DNA of 64,000 nucleotides from Purshia tridentata (Eukaryota > Streptophyta > Magnoliopsida > Rosales > Rosaceae), in assembly GCA_003254885.1 (NCBI GenBank), contig QANT01005646.1, positions 31,332 to 95,331 of the forward strand, read 5' to 3'. The notes under the pieces were generated by a model that saw only the letters and a list, made by a program, of their open reading frames with translations, was not told the origin of the DNA and made no database searches. Position 1 is the stretch's first letter. Each line of letters opens with the position of its first letter. Both the position numbers and the translations under genes were made by a program. This document shows, in pieces, positions 22,500-33,249 of this stretch.

Positions 22500-24600
22500 T
22501 AGCAAAGCCATGATGTGGCATATTCCTTTGAGGCCACTACTTGTTATATTATTCGCATCCACCACTTATGTGCATTATTAACAACGTACAAAGGGTGGGT
22601 GTGTTTACTTGGAGTGCTTTTGGCAATTTAAAACACATACGCCTCTAAATTATTCAAATCGCTTGCTGTAATATCTTGTTGAATTAGATAGAAGCTTTCT
22701 CTAGGTTAAAGAAGCACTTTTGGCGATGTTTTCCTAATTAAGAAACTATTACAGGTAGAAATTTTGGTGATGTTTCTTTAACAAAAATGTAACCAAATTA
22801 AGTAGAAAAGTTCTATATAAAAGCTCTCTCAATTAATTATTTTTTATTTTATTAGAGAAAGATAGATTGGAATTTAGAATATGGAGTGAAATACTATTAG
22901 ATTAATAGATAAGAGTGTTATTTTGTTCACTGGCCATTAAAAAGTGATGGTAAATATTACCATAATACTAAGTAATTAATACGTGTCACTTGAAGGACAA
23001 GTATAAGATAAGTAAATAATAAACAATTTGAAATGAGATACAAGTTATACAACTTATCATCCAACTGAAGTATTTTAATCTATCTTTGGTCAAAAAAGTA
23101 TTTTAGTTTATCCCCTAATTACTTTTTATTAGATAAGAGAAGACAATAACAAGCACTGGAAGGGGCTAAGCTAATAGTCAAAGATTTGGTTGGAGAAAGA
23201 TGCTGAAGAAAGGCATAGATTAGTAAAATATGTTTGACCGTCCAATACGCTATGGTGCATGTGGTGCCAGCACATCAGATATTGGGTGGGATTTAGATCC
23301 CAAAATCCTCTCATCCTCAATTAGTGGGTTGTGAATGAATGCCCACCCAATTAAGCGATATGCTTCTTCCCGACACATGCACCAATAAAGCGTAATCATT
23401 TTGATCTAAACAATATTTAGTACTCCAATTAATCCTAATCTTATAGAAAGGTGCTAGTTTATGGTTGAAGGATTCGGTATGCCAGATAATTGAAATTTGG
23501 TGCTCAACAAACCTAACGTGGGGATTGTGGGGTAAAGTGCTCTATATATCATTGGAGTTCAGAATTTCCACAATCAACTTAATGAAAAAGATTTATTTCC
23601 CACCCATACGTGAAAATCAAGAAATATAATTGAAACATGTCAACTCTGAACAGTATTCCAATTTTGTACAGCGAGTAGACTTAGCATATACTCTTCACCA
23701 ACAAAATTAAAAAGGTGACAACAAGAGAAGAGGAAGGAACAGTCCGTAGTAATTACGAAACCACTCAATTAAATGATTAACTAGACCCTATGCACATGTT
23801 CTTATATATATGTGCATGCATGAGGTACGTACATATTGAGAATGCGAGAGTGAAAATTGGGATGGGTGCATGAGAAGATAAGGATGGCCTGGTGGGATGT
23901 ATTTGGAATTGGAAAATTATTGAAAAAAAAAAAAAAACTCGTTATTTCATTCATACCTACATAAAAATAATTGGAGTCCTGCCACTTCATTAATTTGTTT
24001 GCCAAAGTTTGTTCATCAATAGATGCATATTTCTTTATTTTAGTCATATTTATACTCATGTTAAATTTTATTTATTTTAACAAGTAAACAATGACATATG
24101 TAAGGAGCTTCTCTCATGTGGAAAGAAAAAGCAGAATAAATATAGAAACAGAAATAGATGAGACATAGCCTATTCAGAAAAATTGACAGCCTGTGAATGT
24201 AAAGGTTTGTTATAGATTAATGGATCTGTCGTTATTAACATCATAATAGATGAGACGTAGCGCTACATTTCAGAATAAATGCATAGTAACTTAGTTTCTC
24301 CTTCCATATTCTCTCTATATCTTCTATCCATAAGAAAGAAGCATCCGACATGTGTATACACGGAGTGATTATTTATATCCCCGATTTAAGCCGAGCTAGA
24401 AGTCCTCTGGCCTGCCCGGCCTGATATTGATCGGGTCAGAGTTGTTATGCCAGCCCCATCCTTGGGTCTAGAAAGTATGTCCAAGCCCACTAAATCAAGG
24501 ATTGGGCCATTCGGGCCAGGCATCTAGTTCAATCTAACATTCATTGATTTTTATCCATCAGATCAATACAAGTTATGAGAATTTTGGGAGATGTCAAGTT
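22500..24600. other. Intergenic DNA, no gene seen
   Basis: AT-rich flank shared by acidic gene copy 2 (its upstream side) and the PPR gene. A stretch near 24385-24530 is GC-richer, with repeated GGCC/GGGCC phrases (CTGCCCGGCCTGATATTGAT; ATTCGGGCCAGGC). This looks like an old transposon scrap, but the class is not identifiable. Confidence 0.45.
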
Positions 24601-24605
24601 AAATC

Positions 24606-26759
24606 ATGCCAACAAAACTCAAAAAACACCTCCCCAACTATAACGTTTGGCGTTATAAGATTCACTGCTCATACTTGTCTACTACCCAAGCAATTCCTAA
24701 ACTCCAAAACCCTTCCAAAAGCAGCAAAGGCAGCAGCTTTCTTGTTTACTGCAATTCCCAGATCACTAAAAATGGAAGAAATGGTGATATCAAACAAGCC
24801 GAGTCAATATTCAATCGCATGCCCAGTAAAAATACCATTTCCTGGACTGCTATGCTCACTGCGTATGTTGACAATGGGCAAACTACCAAAGCACGCAAGC
24901 TGTTCGATAACATTCCCGAACGAAACATAGCATCATATAATGCGATGATCACGGGTTATATTAGGAACAGGTGTATGGTGGGTGAAGCTTTTGAGTTGTT
25001 TTCTAGGATGCCCGAGCGTAATGCGGTGTCTTATGGTGCCATGATCACGGGTTTTGTGAAGGCGGGGATGTTTGAGAAAGCTGAGAAGCTTTACTCTGAG
25101 ATGCCAGTTGAGTGGCGTGAACCGGTTTGCTCAAATGTGTTGATAAATGGGTATTTGAAGGTGGGAAGAATTGAAGAAGCGGTTCGAGTTTTTGAGGGTA
25201 TGGTAGATGGTAATGTGGTTTCTCAGAGCTGTATGGTTGATGGGTATTGCAAAATGGGAAGGATTATTGATGCTAAAAATTTGTTTGATCGGATGCCGGA
25301 AAGGAATGTGGTTTCTTGGACGGCAATGATTGATGGGATTATGAAGATGGGCAATTTTGAAGCAGGGTTTGAGTTGTTTTCGAATATGAGAAGGGAAGGG
25401 CTAGTGGAGGTCAATTCCACTACCATGGCTGTAATGTTCGAAGCTTGTGGTAGTTTTGGTAGATATGGAGAAGGGATACAGATGCATGGATTGGTTTCCT
25501 GTATGGGATTTGACTATGATGTCTTTTTAGGAAATTCTATTATCATTATGTTTTGTAGATTAGGTTGTATTGATGAAGCTACTAAGATATTTCACATGAT
25601 GAGTAAGAAAGATATAGTTTCCTGGAATTCCTTAATTGCAGGTTATGTTCAATGTGCTGAAATTGAAGAAGCTTTTAGACTGTTTGAGATGATGCCAGGA
25701 AAGGATGTAGTCTCATGGACGACCATGATTTCAGGATTCTCTAGCAAAGGGATGATTGAGAAAGCCATCCAATTGTTTAGAATGATGCCTGAGAAAGATG
25801 ATGTTGCTTGGACTGCTGTGATTTCGGGTTTTGTAAATAATGAGGAATATGAGGAGGCTCTCCATTGGTTTATTGAGATGATTCGAAAAGCAATCAAGTT
25901 TAATCCTCTTACTTTGAGCAGTGTGCTAAGTGCTTCAGCCAGTTTGGCAAGTCTCAACGAGGGTATGCAAATCCATGCTCTTTCTTTGAAGATGGATATG
26001 GAATTTGATTTATCGGTTCAAAATTCTCTGGTCTCAATGTATTCAAAGTGTGGGAATGTGGTTGATGCCTATCGGATCTTCACAAATATCACTTCACCAA
26101 ATACTGTTTCATTCAACTCAATGATTACTGGGTTTGCACAAAATGGGTCTGGGGAAGAAACTCTTAACCTATTTCGGAGCATGCAGAATGAAGTTTGCGA
26201 GCCAAACCAAATCACCTTTCTGGGTGTTCTTTCAGCTTGTGTCCATGTGGGACTAGTAGAAGAAGGATGGCAATATTTCAATTCGATGAAATTGTTACAC
26301 AATATAGAACCCGGACCTGATCACTATGCTTGCATGGTTGATCTCCTTGGTCGAGCTGGATTTTTAGATGAAGCTGTCAATTTGATTCGATCAATGCCAT
26401 TTGAGCCCCATACAGGGGTTTGGGGAGCTCTTCTTGGCGCGAGCAGGATTCATTTATGTCTTGATCTTGCACAGCTTGCAACTCAGCAGCTAATTAAATT
26501 GGAGCCTGATAATGCAACCCCATATGTGGTGTTGTCCAACTTATATTCTATTCTAGGGAAAATTAAGGATGGAAATCAAGTGAGGATGACCAAAAAATCA
26601 AAGGGAATAAGGAAGAATCCAGGTTGCAGCTGGATTATAGTGAAGGATAAGGTTCATTTGTTTCTTGCAGGAGATCAATCCCATCCGGACTTACAAGAGA
26701 CTAAGGTAATACTCTGGATGATAACCATGGAAATGGGACAGCTAGATTGTCATAGATGA
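24606..26759 (+). CDS. Pentatricopeptide repeat protein, PLS class with E domain (At1g53600-like)
   Basis: Organelle RNA-binding protein of 717 residues in one exon, as is usual for PPR genes. The N-terminus (MPTKLKKHLPNYNVW..) is basic and free of acidic residues for about 60 residues, consistent with a mitochondrial presequence. About 17 tandem PPR motifs follow, e.g. NTISWTAMLTAYVDNGQTTK, NVVSWTAMIDGIMKMGNFEA and DDVAWTAVISGFVNNEEYEE. The E-type tail begins at GVWGALLGASRIH and runs through GCSWIIVKDKVHLFLAGDQS. Layout and wording follow Arabidopsis At1g53600 closely, including NSLVSMYSKCGN and IEPGPDHYACMVDLLGRAG. No DYW domain is present, as in that family member, so any C-to-U editing would need a partner enzyme. 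The target transcript is unknown. Confidence 0.92.
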   Translation: MPTKLKKHLPNYNVWRYKIHCSYLSTTQAIPKLQNPSKSSKGSSFLVYCNSQITKNGRNGDIKQAESIFNRMPSKNTISWTAMLTAYVDNGQTTKARKLFDNIPERNIASYNAMITGYIRNRCMVGEAFELFSRMPERNAVSYGAMITGFVKAGMFEKAEKLYSEMPVEWREPVCSNVLINGYLKVGRIEEAVRVFEGMVDGNVVSQSCMVDGYCKMGRIIDAKNLFDRMPERNVVSWTAMIDGIMKMGNFEAGFELFSNMRREGLVEVNSTTMAVMFEACGSFGRYGEGIQMHGLVSCMGFDYDVFLGNSIIIMFCRLGCIDEATKIFHMMSKKDIVSWNSLIAGYVQCAEIEEAFRLFEMMPGKDVVSWTTMISGFSSKGMIEKAIQLFRMMPEKDDVAWTAVISGFVNNEEYEEALHWFIEMIRKAIKFNPLTLSSVLSASASLASLNEGMQIHALSLKMDMEFDLSVQNSLVSMYSKCGNVVDAYRIFTNITSPNTVSFNSMITGFAQNGSGEETLNLFRSMQNEVCEPNQITFLGVLSACVHVGLVEEGWQYFNSMKLLHNIEPGPDHYACMVDLLGRAGFLDEAVNLIRSMPFEPHTGVWGALLGASRIHLCLDLAQLATQQLIKLEPDNATPYVVLSNLYSILGKIKDGNQVRMTKKSKGIRKNPGCSWIIVKDKVHLFLAGDQSHPDLQETKVILWMITMEMGQLDCHR

Positions 26760-27130
26760 TTGATTGTTTGATAGTAATATATGGTGACCAATGCACTACT
26801 TGATTATGAATTTGCTCTGTAAAAGTGCAGAAAATTTTGGCAATAGAATATTTCAAATACCACCATACAACATCAACCAACTTCATTAAGGGTTTGATGG
26901 AGGGGTTACATGCATAGTCAATTTATCTTTTTACATTTGTAAGAACTTCTAATTCTAGTGATAAAGCAAAGTACTTATCCACATAAACTCATCTCACAAG
27001 AGTTTGATTCTTGCGTTCCCCTCTCGAAATGAAAAAAGGAAAATGCATTTGTGGCAAGGCCGCAATGGCTCCCTCTTTACAGCTGCAAGTAGGTGCGCTG
27101 CCACATGCATGATAAAACTCGAAATTTAAA
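26760..27130. other. Short intergenic stretch
   Basis: 3' flank of the PPR gene and 3' flank of the next minus-strand frame. No gene seen. Confidence 0.5.
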
Positions 27131-27131
27131 C

Positions 27132-27383
27132 TTATTCATTGGGTGAGGGGGACACTCTGGTCTGTTTTTCGCCCAAGATTTCTCTTCTTTTGCGTGCAAA
27201 GTAGCAAAGGCCAATAAGAACCAACACTAACACAACCATTGCTATGTTCTCTAAGAGAGAATATAGAGAAGTTTTCATTTTGTTTGACATCACCAACAAA
27301 TAGATGCTATAGTTGCTGTAGTGTCTTTTCTGCGTATTCAATTGGCCTAGCTTATGTATGCCAGGACCTGATTTGATAAACAT
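27132..27383 (-). CDS. Possible small single-pass membrane protein
   Basis: A frame of 83 residues; an internal ATG at 27278 would give 48 (MKTSLYSLLENIAMVV..). It has one clear membrane segment (IAMVVLVLVLIGLCYFA) followed by a basic stop-transfer stretch (RKRREI) and EKQTRVSPSPNE. The order of membrane segment, basic residues and KQTR..P resembles the N-terminal part of the glycine-rich cluster proteins just to the right, but the glycine-rich tail is missing. It could be a truncated, diverged member or chance. No independent evidence of expression is visible. Confidence 0.35.
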   Translation of the reverse strand: MFIKSGPGIHKLGQLNTQKRHYSNYSIYLLVMSNKMKTSLYSLLENIAMVVLVLVLIGLCYFARKRREILGEKQTRVSPSPNE

Positions 27384-27759
27384 ACTTAGCTGGGTACCAA
27401 TAATTAATATTTCCTTTTTTTTTTTTAATGAAAAAAAACAAAGTATATTTTTGGTTGGTGGGCTTTTTTCATTTTATGGAAGCATGGAGTTGGGTTTTCT
27501 TTCGTTTCTTTTTTCTCAAAAATAACCATATATACATAAAAGGCGTTTTACCAATGACAAAATGCCATCAGATTCTTTCCAAGTGCCCCATTGAAAGAGT
27601 CTAGCAATGTTTTTATTGTTTTCTATTTTTCAAGGAAAGAGGCTGTTGAAACTAGTAGAAAATTATTTTGGAAATACTTTTAAAAAAGATGAGGGAATTA
27701 AGTTACTAATTAAAGGCTTTTGTAAATATGAATTATGATCATCTGTTTGATTACTGTTT

Positions 27760-27760
27760 N
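27760..27760. other. Ambiguous base (n)
   Basis: The only non-ACGT symbol in the window. It indicates a draft assembly with an unresolved position, possibly a collapsed gap. Confidence 0.95.
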
Positions 27761-28134
27761 CAATTAAACTATTTGAGAGGGCACAAATGTACCTCGACTT
27801 TTTTGCAAAATGTTAAATCCAATTTTACCATTTTTACTAGGAACCGATTTCACTTTTTAGCGACAACTTTGGGACGACTTTCTATTGTCACCAACAAATT
27901 TTAATTTTTTATTTATTAATGCGACAGTGTCATATTATTGATTAGAAATAGAATTCATAAAAGAAGATACCTCATCTTGGAGGTATAAGAAGCTAGCCAT
28001 ACAACATGGTAAATCCCACAGCCACGCACAAACGAAGTCCATACAGCATATGCCCCAATTCATTTGTTCATTAATTGGTAAATTTTATTTAATAAAAAAA
28101 ACCATTATATATTAGATTCTATCCATATCACCCC

Positions 28135-28516
28135 TCAATCGCCCCCACAACCTCCTCCTCCACACCCGCCACCTCCACACCCACCACCCCCACAACCACC
28201 ACCAGCATCCCCGCCGCTGCCGCCAACTCCACCTGTTACGGTGGCTACAACAGCTGCAGTAGCCAAAGCAATACCAGCTCCTGCCAAAATAACCATCCCA
28301 CCATCCTTGGCTCCACTGCTCTGATGATTACCACCCTCACCTCTTTCAATATCACCGCTGCCGCCGCCATAACCTCGTTGAGCGGAATGAGTTGTTGACC
28401 GTCCGGTTTGCTTTTTCTTGTTGCCTCCCTTGCAGCAAATAAAACGTACAAATAGTATAAACAGAACAACATGTCGAAGAGCCACAGGCTATGAGTGTAA
28501 TAGCATATCCTCTCAT
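28135..28516 (-). pseudogene. Glycine-rich membrane protein, frameshifted copy
   Basis: The ATG at 28516 begins MRGYAITLIACGS, matching the start of the 33155 copy (MKADTITLIACGSV). After GGC TCT the conserved protein continues in another frame (HVVLFILFVRFICCKGGNKK, then KQTGRSTTHSAQRGYGGG). That second frame has no ATG of its own before GGMVILAG; its apparent start is GTG. The rest is intact: hydrophobic GGMVILAGAGIALATAAVVA and a Gly/Cys tail of GGGC repeats ending CGGD. So one short indel near 28475 separates start and body. It is either a recent pseudogene or a sequencing error. Confidence 0.65.
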
Positions 28517-29689
28517 TTTTTTCACAATTTAATTTACATATAATCCAACAATTGGATTTGGGCGTATGTATGTAGTTAGTGGCCCCCGTTGATATGATTA
28601 TATTTTTTATATCTACATATTTCGTAAGCTTGGGGTTGGACCAAACTACACAAAGCATGGGGGGCGCGTTTTCTGGGGAAGCTTACATTTTCCATTAGTT
28701 TAATTTGAGGAACATTGCGTGAGGTTTGTTGTGTTTTGATTGAATAACAAGTTGACTTTTTCTGGTGCATATGTTCTTTTAATAATTTATCCTAGTTGTA
28801 ATAATGAATTGATGTTATATAAATCATTTCACAGATATCCCAAACAAGTACTAGGAAATTAATGGCATATATTCCTAATTTCAAAGAGACTTGTTAAATG
28901 TTTTCTTCCGAATTGTACCAAGCAACTACTTGGAATCTTTTGCGTGCGTTGGTGGAACTATGTAAAAAGAATAAAATTATCAGTATTATATCTTTTATAC
29001 TAGACATTTTTAATAGACATGATGAGACTCGATCACTTTGGTGAGTCATTTTTATTAAAAATGAAAAATTAATATGATTTAAAAAGGAAATATGGTTTAT
29101 TAAGTATTATTCAATTTGATGAAAGATTTTTCGGTACAATCGATATACCGCGTAGTGATATAACCAATATATATGTCATGATTATAACCAATATATCCAT
29201 ACCATCAGTTCGATCATTATAAAATTGTTTTATGACATCAATTCATTTATGGTAATATATTCCATGAGACCATTGGTAATTACTATTAAGGCCGGACTCA
29301 TTTAATGTGGTATGAGTATAACTACTATAGCCCGTTTTATTTGTTCTTTTGGTAAAATAAAAAATAGCAAAGTTCCATCCATTTCAAAGGAATATTTTTC
29401 CAGAAGATTTTGGCGCCAAAAAATGCATAGAATTTCCATGCATGGGGATCAGCAAAGCATATTATATATGATCGATACAAATTAGACGATCAAACGTTGT
29501 AATATGAACGTTTATTAGCTGTTCGAATTATACATCACATGCAGATAGCAGATGACTCCTTATGTATAGTCGGTAACTAATTGGTACAAATATGGGATAT
29601 AATATTCTTTTGGTGCAAGTTGAAGGAATTCAGACATTCCATGAACAACTCTTTATTTCAAACCCTAAATGCATTAAATATATATATAT

Positions 29690-29703
29690 ATATATATATA
29701 CAG
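29690..29703. repeat. (TA)n microsatellite
   Basis: An alternating TA run from roughly 29680 to 29700, in the 3' flank of the glycine-rich gene at 29771. Confidence 0.7.
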
Positions 29704-29770
29704 TACACACACATACCCTTTCCATTAAAGGATCTCTCAAATAATTGTATTTAAATTATTTGAATACAAA

Positions 29771-30169
29771 TTAATCACCCCCACCACCACCACCTCCTCC
29801 TCCTCCTCCTCCATCTCCTCCTCCACAACCACCACCACCATCACCACCCGCAGCAGCACCACCAGGTCCACCATCCCCACCAAAGCCGCCACCGCCACCA
29901 GTTCTTTTTACGGGGGCTAAAACAGCTATAGTAGCCAAAGCAACAGCAGCTCCTGAACCATACTTGGGTCCTCTGCTTTGACTAGAACCTCCGCCTCTTT
30001 TCACATCGCCGCCTCCGTAAGCCCGTTGAGCCGATGGAGTTGTTGGTCCTCTGGTTTGCTTCTTCTTCATGTCTCTCCAGTAGCAAATACAACGCATAAT
30101 TATTATAGACAAAACAGCAGTAGCAATCACAGAGCCACAGACATTAAGTACTATAACATATGCCCTCAT
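29771..30169 (-). CDS. Glycine-rich small membrane protein, copy 2
   Basis: 132 residues from the first true ATG (MRAYVIVLNVCGSVIATAVL); a longer frame would need a GTG start. Order of parts: N-terminal membrane segment (about 3-27), basic MKKKQTRGPTTPSAQRAYGG loop, a weaker hydrophobic stretch (GSGAAVALATIAVLAP), then an almost pure glycine tail of about 45 residues with one Cys, ending in GGGGD. It shares with its neighbours the CGSV motif in the membrane segment, KKKQT and the terminal Asp. Function unknown; such proteins are often linked to cell-surface or membrane stress roles, but nothing here shows it. Confidence 0.68.
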   Translation of the reverse strand: MRAYVIVLNVCGSVIATAVLSIIIMRCICYWRDMKKKQTRGPTTPSAQRAYGGGDVKRGGGSSQSRGPKYGSGAAVALATIAVLAPVKRTGGGGGFGGDGGPGGAAAGGDGGGGCGGGDGGGGGGGGGGGGD

Positions 30170-30599
30170 TTTCTTCACAATTTTAATTTACATCCAAATT
30201 CTAATCCAACAATTGGGCTCTCCGAACGTATGTACCTGCTGCCCTCTTTTATATCTATATATATCTCCGTATGTTGCCATCGATTCTTCATTTAGACTTA
30301 ATTAATTTGAGGATCACTGCGCAAAGTTTGTTTGTTTCTTTATTTTTTTAATAATAAGTTGACTTTTCTTTTTGTGATTAGGCATTGCCTTGCATGTTGT
30401 TTTCCTCTACCTAGTTCTAATGAGTAATGACTTGATGTTAAATAAATCATTTTACAGATATTCCAAACAAGTACTAGGAAATTAATGGCATTCTAAAAAG
30501 AGACTTGGTAAAATTTTTTTTTTTATTACAAACTTGTACCAAAGCAACTACTTGGAATTTGCGTGTGTTTATGCCACTGTGAAGACATTTTGCAGCTGA

Positions 30600-30950
30600 A
30601 AGCGCTTTTTATACTTTTTGAATGGTAAGCCCACCAGGGGTGTTATCAATTAAAAACCTCATCTGAAACCTCACCCATAAATATATATAGTAGGCCAATT
30701 AATTCCAGTATGTACAGCTACCCCTGCCTAAATCCAAATTAAGTTTGTCTGGAGCTTTGACTAAGCCCAAAATTCGTCTAGAGAGTAGAGCCAGCCTTGC
30801 CCAAATCCAAAACCCATATGGATCAGCTAATTGCCCAAAATCCAAACCTCACCAAGCACAAAGCCTGCCCTAGCTAAGACCCTTTTCAATGTAGTAACTA
30901 AATCTCACAAATTGAGGGTCCCTTCGGGGACATCGATCGATCCGATAGTA
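30600..30950. repeat. Possible transposon remnant between glycine-rich copies
   Basis: A stretch unlike its flanks, with repeated TGCC(T/C)AAATCCAAA phrases (near 30726 and 30799) and CCCAAAATC. No open frame and no terminal repeats. Call is tentative. Confidence 0.25.
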
Positions 30951-31499
30951 ATTGTAATTGAGGAGAACGCTGTGAATATTATGATTTAGAAGGATATAAG
31001 TGTATATATAGTTATATAACTAGTACAGAGGTTACATCCAATATTTCAAGAGAATATTTTCTTTTCAAAGATTTGATACGTAAAAATGCCTCATTTAAAT
31101 GATCTGACAATATTTGGAAGTCTGGCATTTATATGGGGATTCTTATTCTATATAAATTTGGTAGTAATCAAGACAAGGCAACAGCAAAGAATGTAATGGT
31201 GATATACAAAAACACGAATTATACTATAATTCGTTTTATTTAATTAAACTTTAAATTAGCACATGCACATGACTTGGTATTACAAAAATACAAATGGGAG
31301 AAATTAATTCCTTTAATTTGCTGCAAGTTGCATGGTGGAGAAATTCAGACCCCTATAAGAAAACAAGCAAAGTAGTATAGGGTTTTTGTTCCCATGAGCA
31401 ATTATAGATTCCAATTAAAAACCTAAAATATATATGACACGTTAATTTTATTCCCAAAATCAGAATATATTTAAAAAATAGTATAAGATATGATCTAAT

Positions 31500-31650
31500 C
31501 ATGGTCCATTGACAGCCCCCACACAACCTCCAAAGTCCACAGTCGACGCCCACCACACCAACCCTGGCCGCCACCACCAACATCGCATGTTATGGTGGCT
31601 GGCTACCACAGCCGCATGCATATATCAGTCAAAGCAGCACCATATATCCA
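31500..31650 (-). pseudogene. Glycine-rich membrane protein remnant
   Basis: On the minus strand, a segment resembling the second hydrophobic stretch (GCTGCTTTGACTG..GTGGTAGCCAGCCACCATAAC) is followed by degenerate glycine codons (GTTGGTGGTGGCGGCCAGGG). Stops and frame breaks are present, and no N-terminus is found. The flank at 31240-31370 also resembles the 3' flank of the intact copy at 32560-32680 (GAAATTCA..CC..ATAAGAAAACAA), supporting a duplicated block that decayed. Confidence 0.6.
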
Positions 31651-32073
31651 TGAGTTCTAAATTAAAATTCTTCTTTGGTGCAAGCATATCTATATATCAT
31701 GGCATATATATATAGCTATGAGAAAACAAGCCTTATACTGAAGTAGAAGACCTTGTGCTTTTGAAGAAGCCTAGATTATCCCAAACCTAAAATATACTAG
31801 ACTCATTTTGAAACAAAATTTTCAAAATGAAAATTAATGAATTTTTTACCGTATCACAAAATAAATTATCAGTTCATAAATTCAAAGTGATAAGGACTGT
31901 AGCGAAATTTTTTTCTTAATTTTAATATTTTTCACTCTAGACCGTTTTTCATACAGTGACTAAATTTCACAAATATGAAGAGATCAGTTGTGAATATGCA
32001 TGTACTGTAATAAAGAGTACAACTAATATGAAGGATTAAATATGAGGGGATTGTGAGAGACAATTTTATAAGA

Positions 32074-32233
32074 GTCTTTAGATTAATTAAATGACTTTGT
32101 CAACTTTATGTTAGTACGTTTTAACTCTACAATTTTGGACTTTACGGTTAAATATGTGTCTTTAGATTAATCTAAGCGTTACTTTGTCAACTTTATGTTA
32201 GTACGTTTTAACTCTAAAATTTTGGACTTTACC
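32074..32233. repeat. Direct repeat, 84-bp period, two copies plus partial third
   Basis: GTCTTTAGATTAAT begins at 32074 and again at 32158. Both copies carry TTTGTCAACTTTATGTTAGT and end TTTTGGACTTTAC. A partial third copy (GGTTAAATATGTGTCTTTAG through AATCTAAGCGTT) is at about 32378-32412. Noncoding. Confidence 0.8.
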
Positions 32234-32807
32234 CAAAATGTTATGATCGAGAGGAATCCGTCAAGAGATGGGGTTAAAAACAAAATGAGATACAAAATGG
32301 GTTTGGGTGAATTTTTTATTTTTAAAACGTTAGTAATTTAAAACAGAATATTGGGTGATTAAATAGATATGAGTAAGGTTAAATATGTGTCTTTAGATTA
32401 ATCTAAGCGTTTCATTTAGTCATTATATACTATATATAGAGAATAGCCATTATGCTATAATAAAATGATTGATATCATGACTAGTTATATAGCAAAGCAA
32501 CAACTAATGATATACAAATCGTTTGAACTATATCTATATATATATATATAATACGCTTATCTAATTAAACTTCAAAGAACATATATGCTCCATCGATTGG
32601 TACAAAGGGGAGATTATTTTTTATGCAAGCTGCATGGCACAGAAATTCAACCCCGGCCATAAGAAAACAAACCAATTAAGTACTGAAATTAATAAGTCTT
32701 GTTCTCCTCAACAGTACTAGTATAAATTCTAAAAGTCTCAAATATTATAACCTTAATTTTATTCTCCACAGAAAAAGCAAAAAAAGAAAAAAGTAGTGTA
32801 GCATATT

Positions 32808-33155
32808 CTAATCAGTTCCGCAGCCGCCACAACCCCCACAAGCACCACCATCATTACCACCACAAGTAGCACCACCACCACTACCATCGCTGCCACCGCC
32901 ACCACCACTGGCATGACCATTAATAGTTAGGCTGGCCACAACTGCAGCAGTCAAAGCAGCCCCAGCTCCAGTCAAAATAACCATGCCACCATCCTTGGTT
33001 CCACTACCGTCATGACCTCTTTCAACGTCTCTGCTGGGTCGTATGGTTTGCTTCTTCTTGTTGGCTGCGCCAAGAAGGCAGCACAGAAATAATATGACAA
33101 CGATAGCTGCGGTAACAGAGCCGCAGGCTATGAGCGTTATAGTATCTGCTTTCAT
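32808..33155 (-). CDS. Glycine-rich small membrane protein, copy 4
   Basis: 115 residues with a normal ATG. The membrane segment (about 7-30, TLIACGSVTAAIVVILFLCC) is followed by NKKKQTIRPSRD, the loop ERGHDGSGTKDGG, a second hydrophobic segment (MVILTGAGAALTAAVVASLT), and a Gly/Ser tail with regularly placed Cys (GGACGGCGGCGTD). The terminal G-x-D matches the other copies. This is the best-preserved member and defines the family layout: membrane segment, KKKQT, second hydrophobic helix, Gly/Cys tail. I do not know a name for it. Confidence 0.72.
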   Translation of the reverse strand: MKADTITLIACGSVTAAIVVILFLCCLLGAANKKKQTIRPSRDVERGHDGSGTKDGGMVILTGAGAALTAAVVASLTINGHASGGGGGSDGSGGGATCGGNDGGACGGCGGCGTD

Positions 33156-33249
33156 TTCTTCTGAATGTATGGAATATTATGTTACATATTGAAGAGAAAG
33201 GCTTGTATAGCACATTCTTTATATATAAGATGATATATGTACGTATGCT

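Noticed and set aside
24544-24930. Alternative frame at the PPR start
   Set aside because: Overlaps the PPR coding sequence in another frame and shows no PPR motif.
28245-28658. 137-codon frame overlapping the glycine-rich pseudogene
   Set aside because: It is an out-of-frame shadow; the conserved family sequence is in the other two frames.
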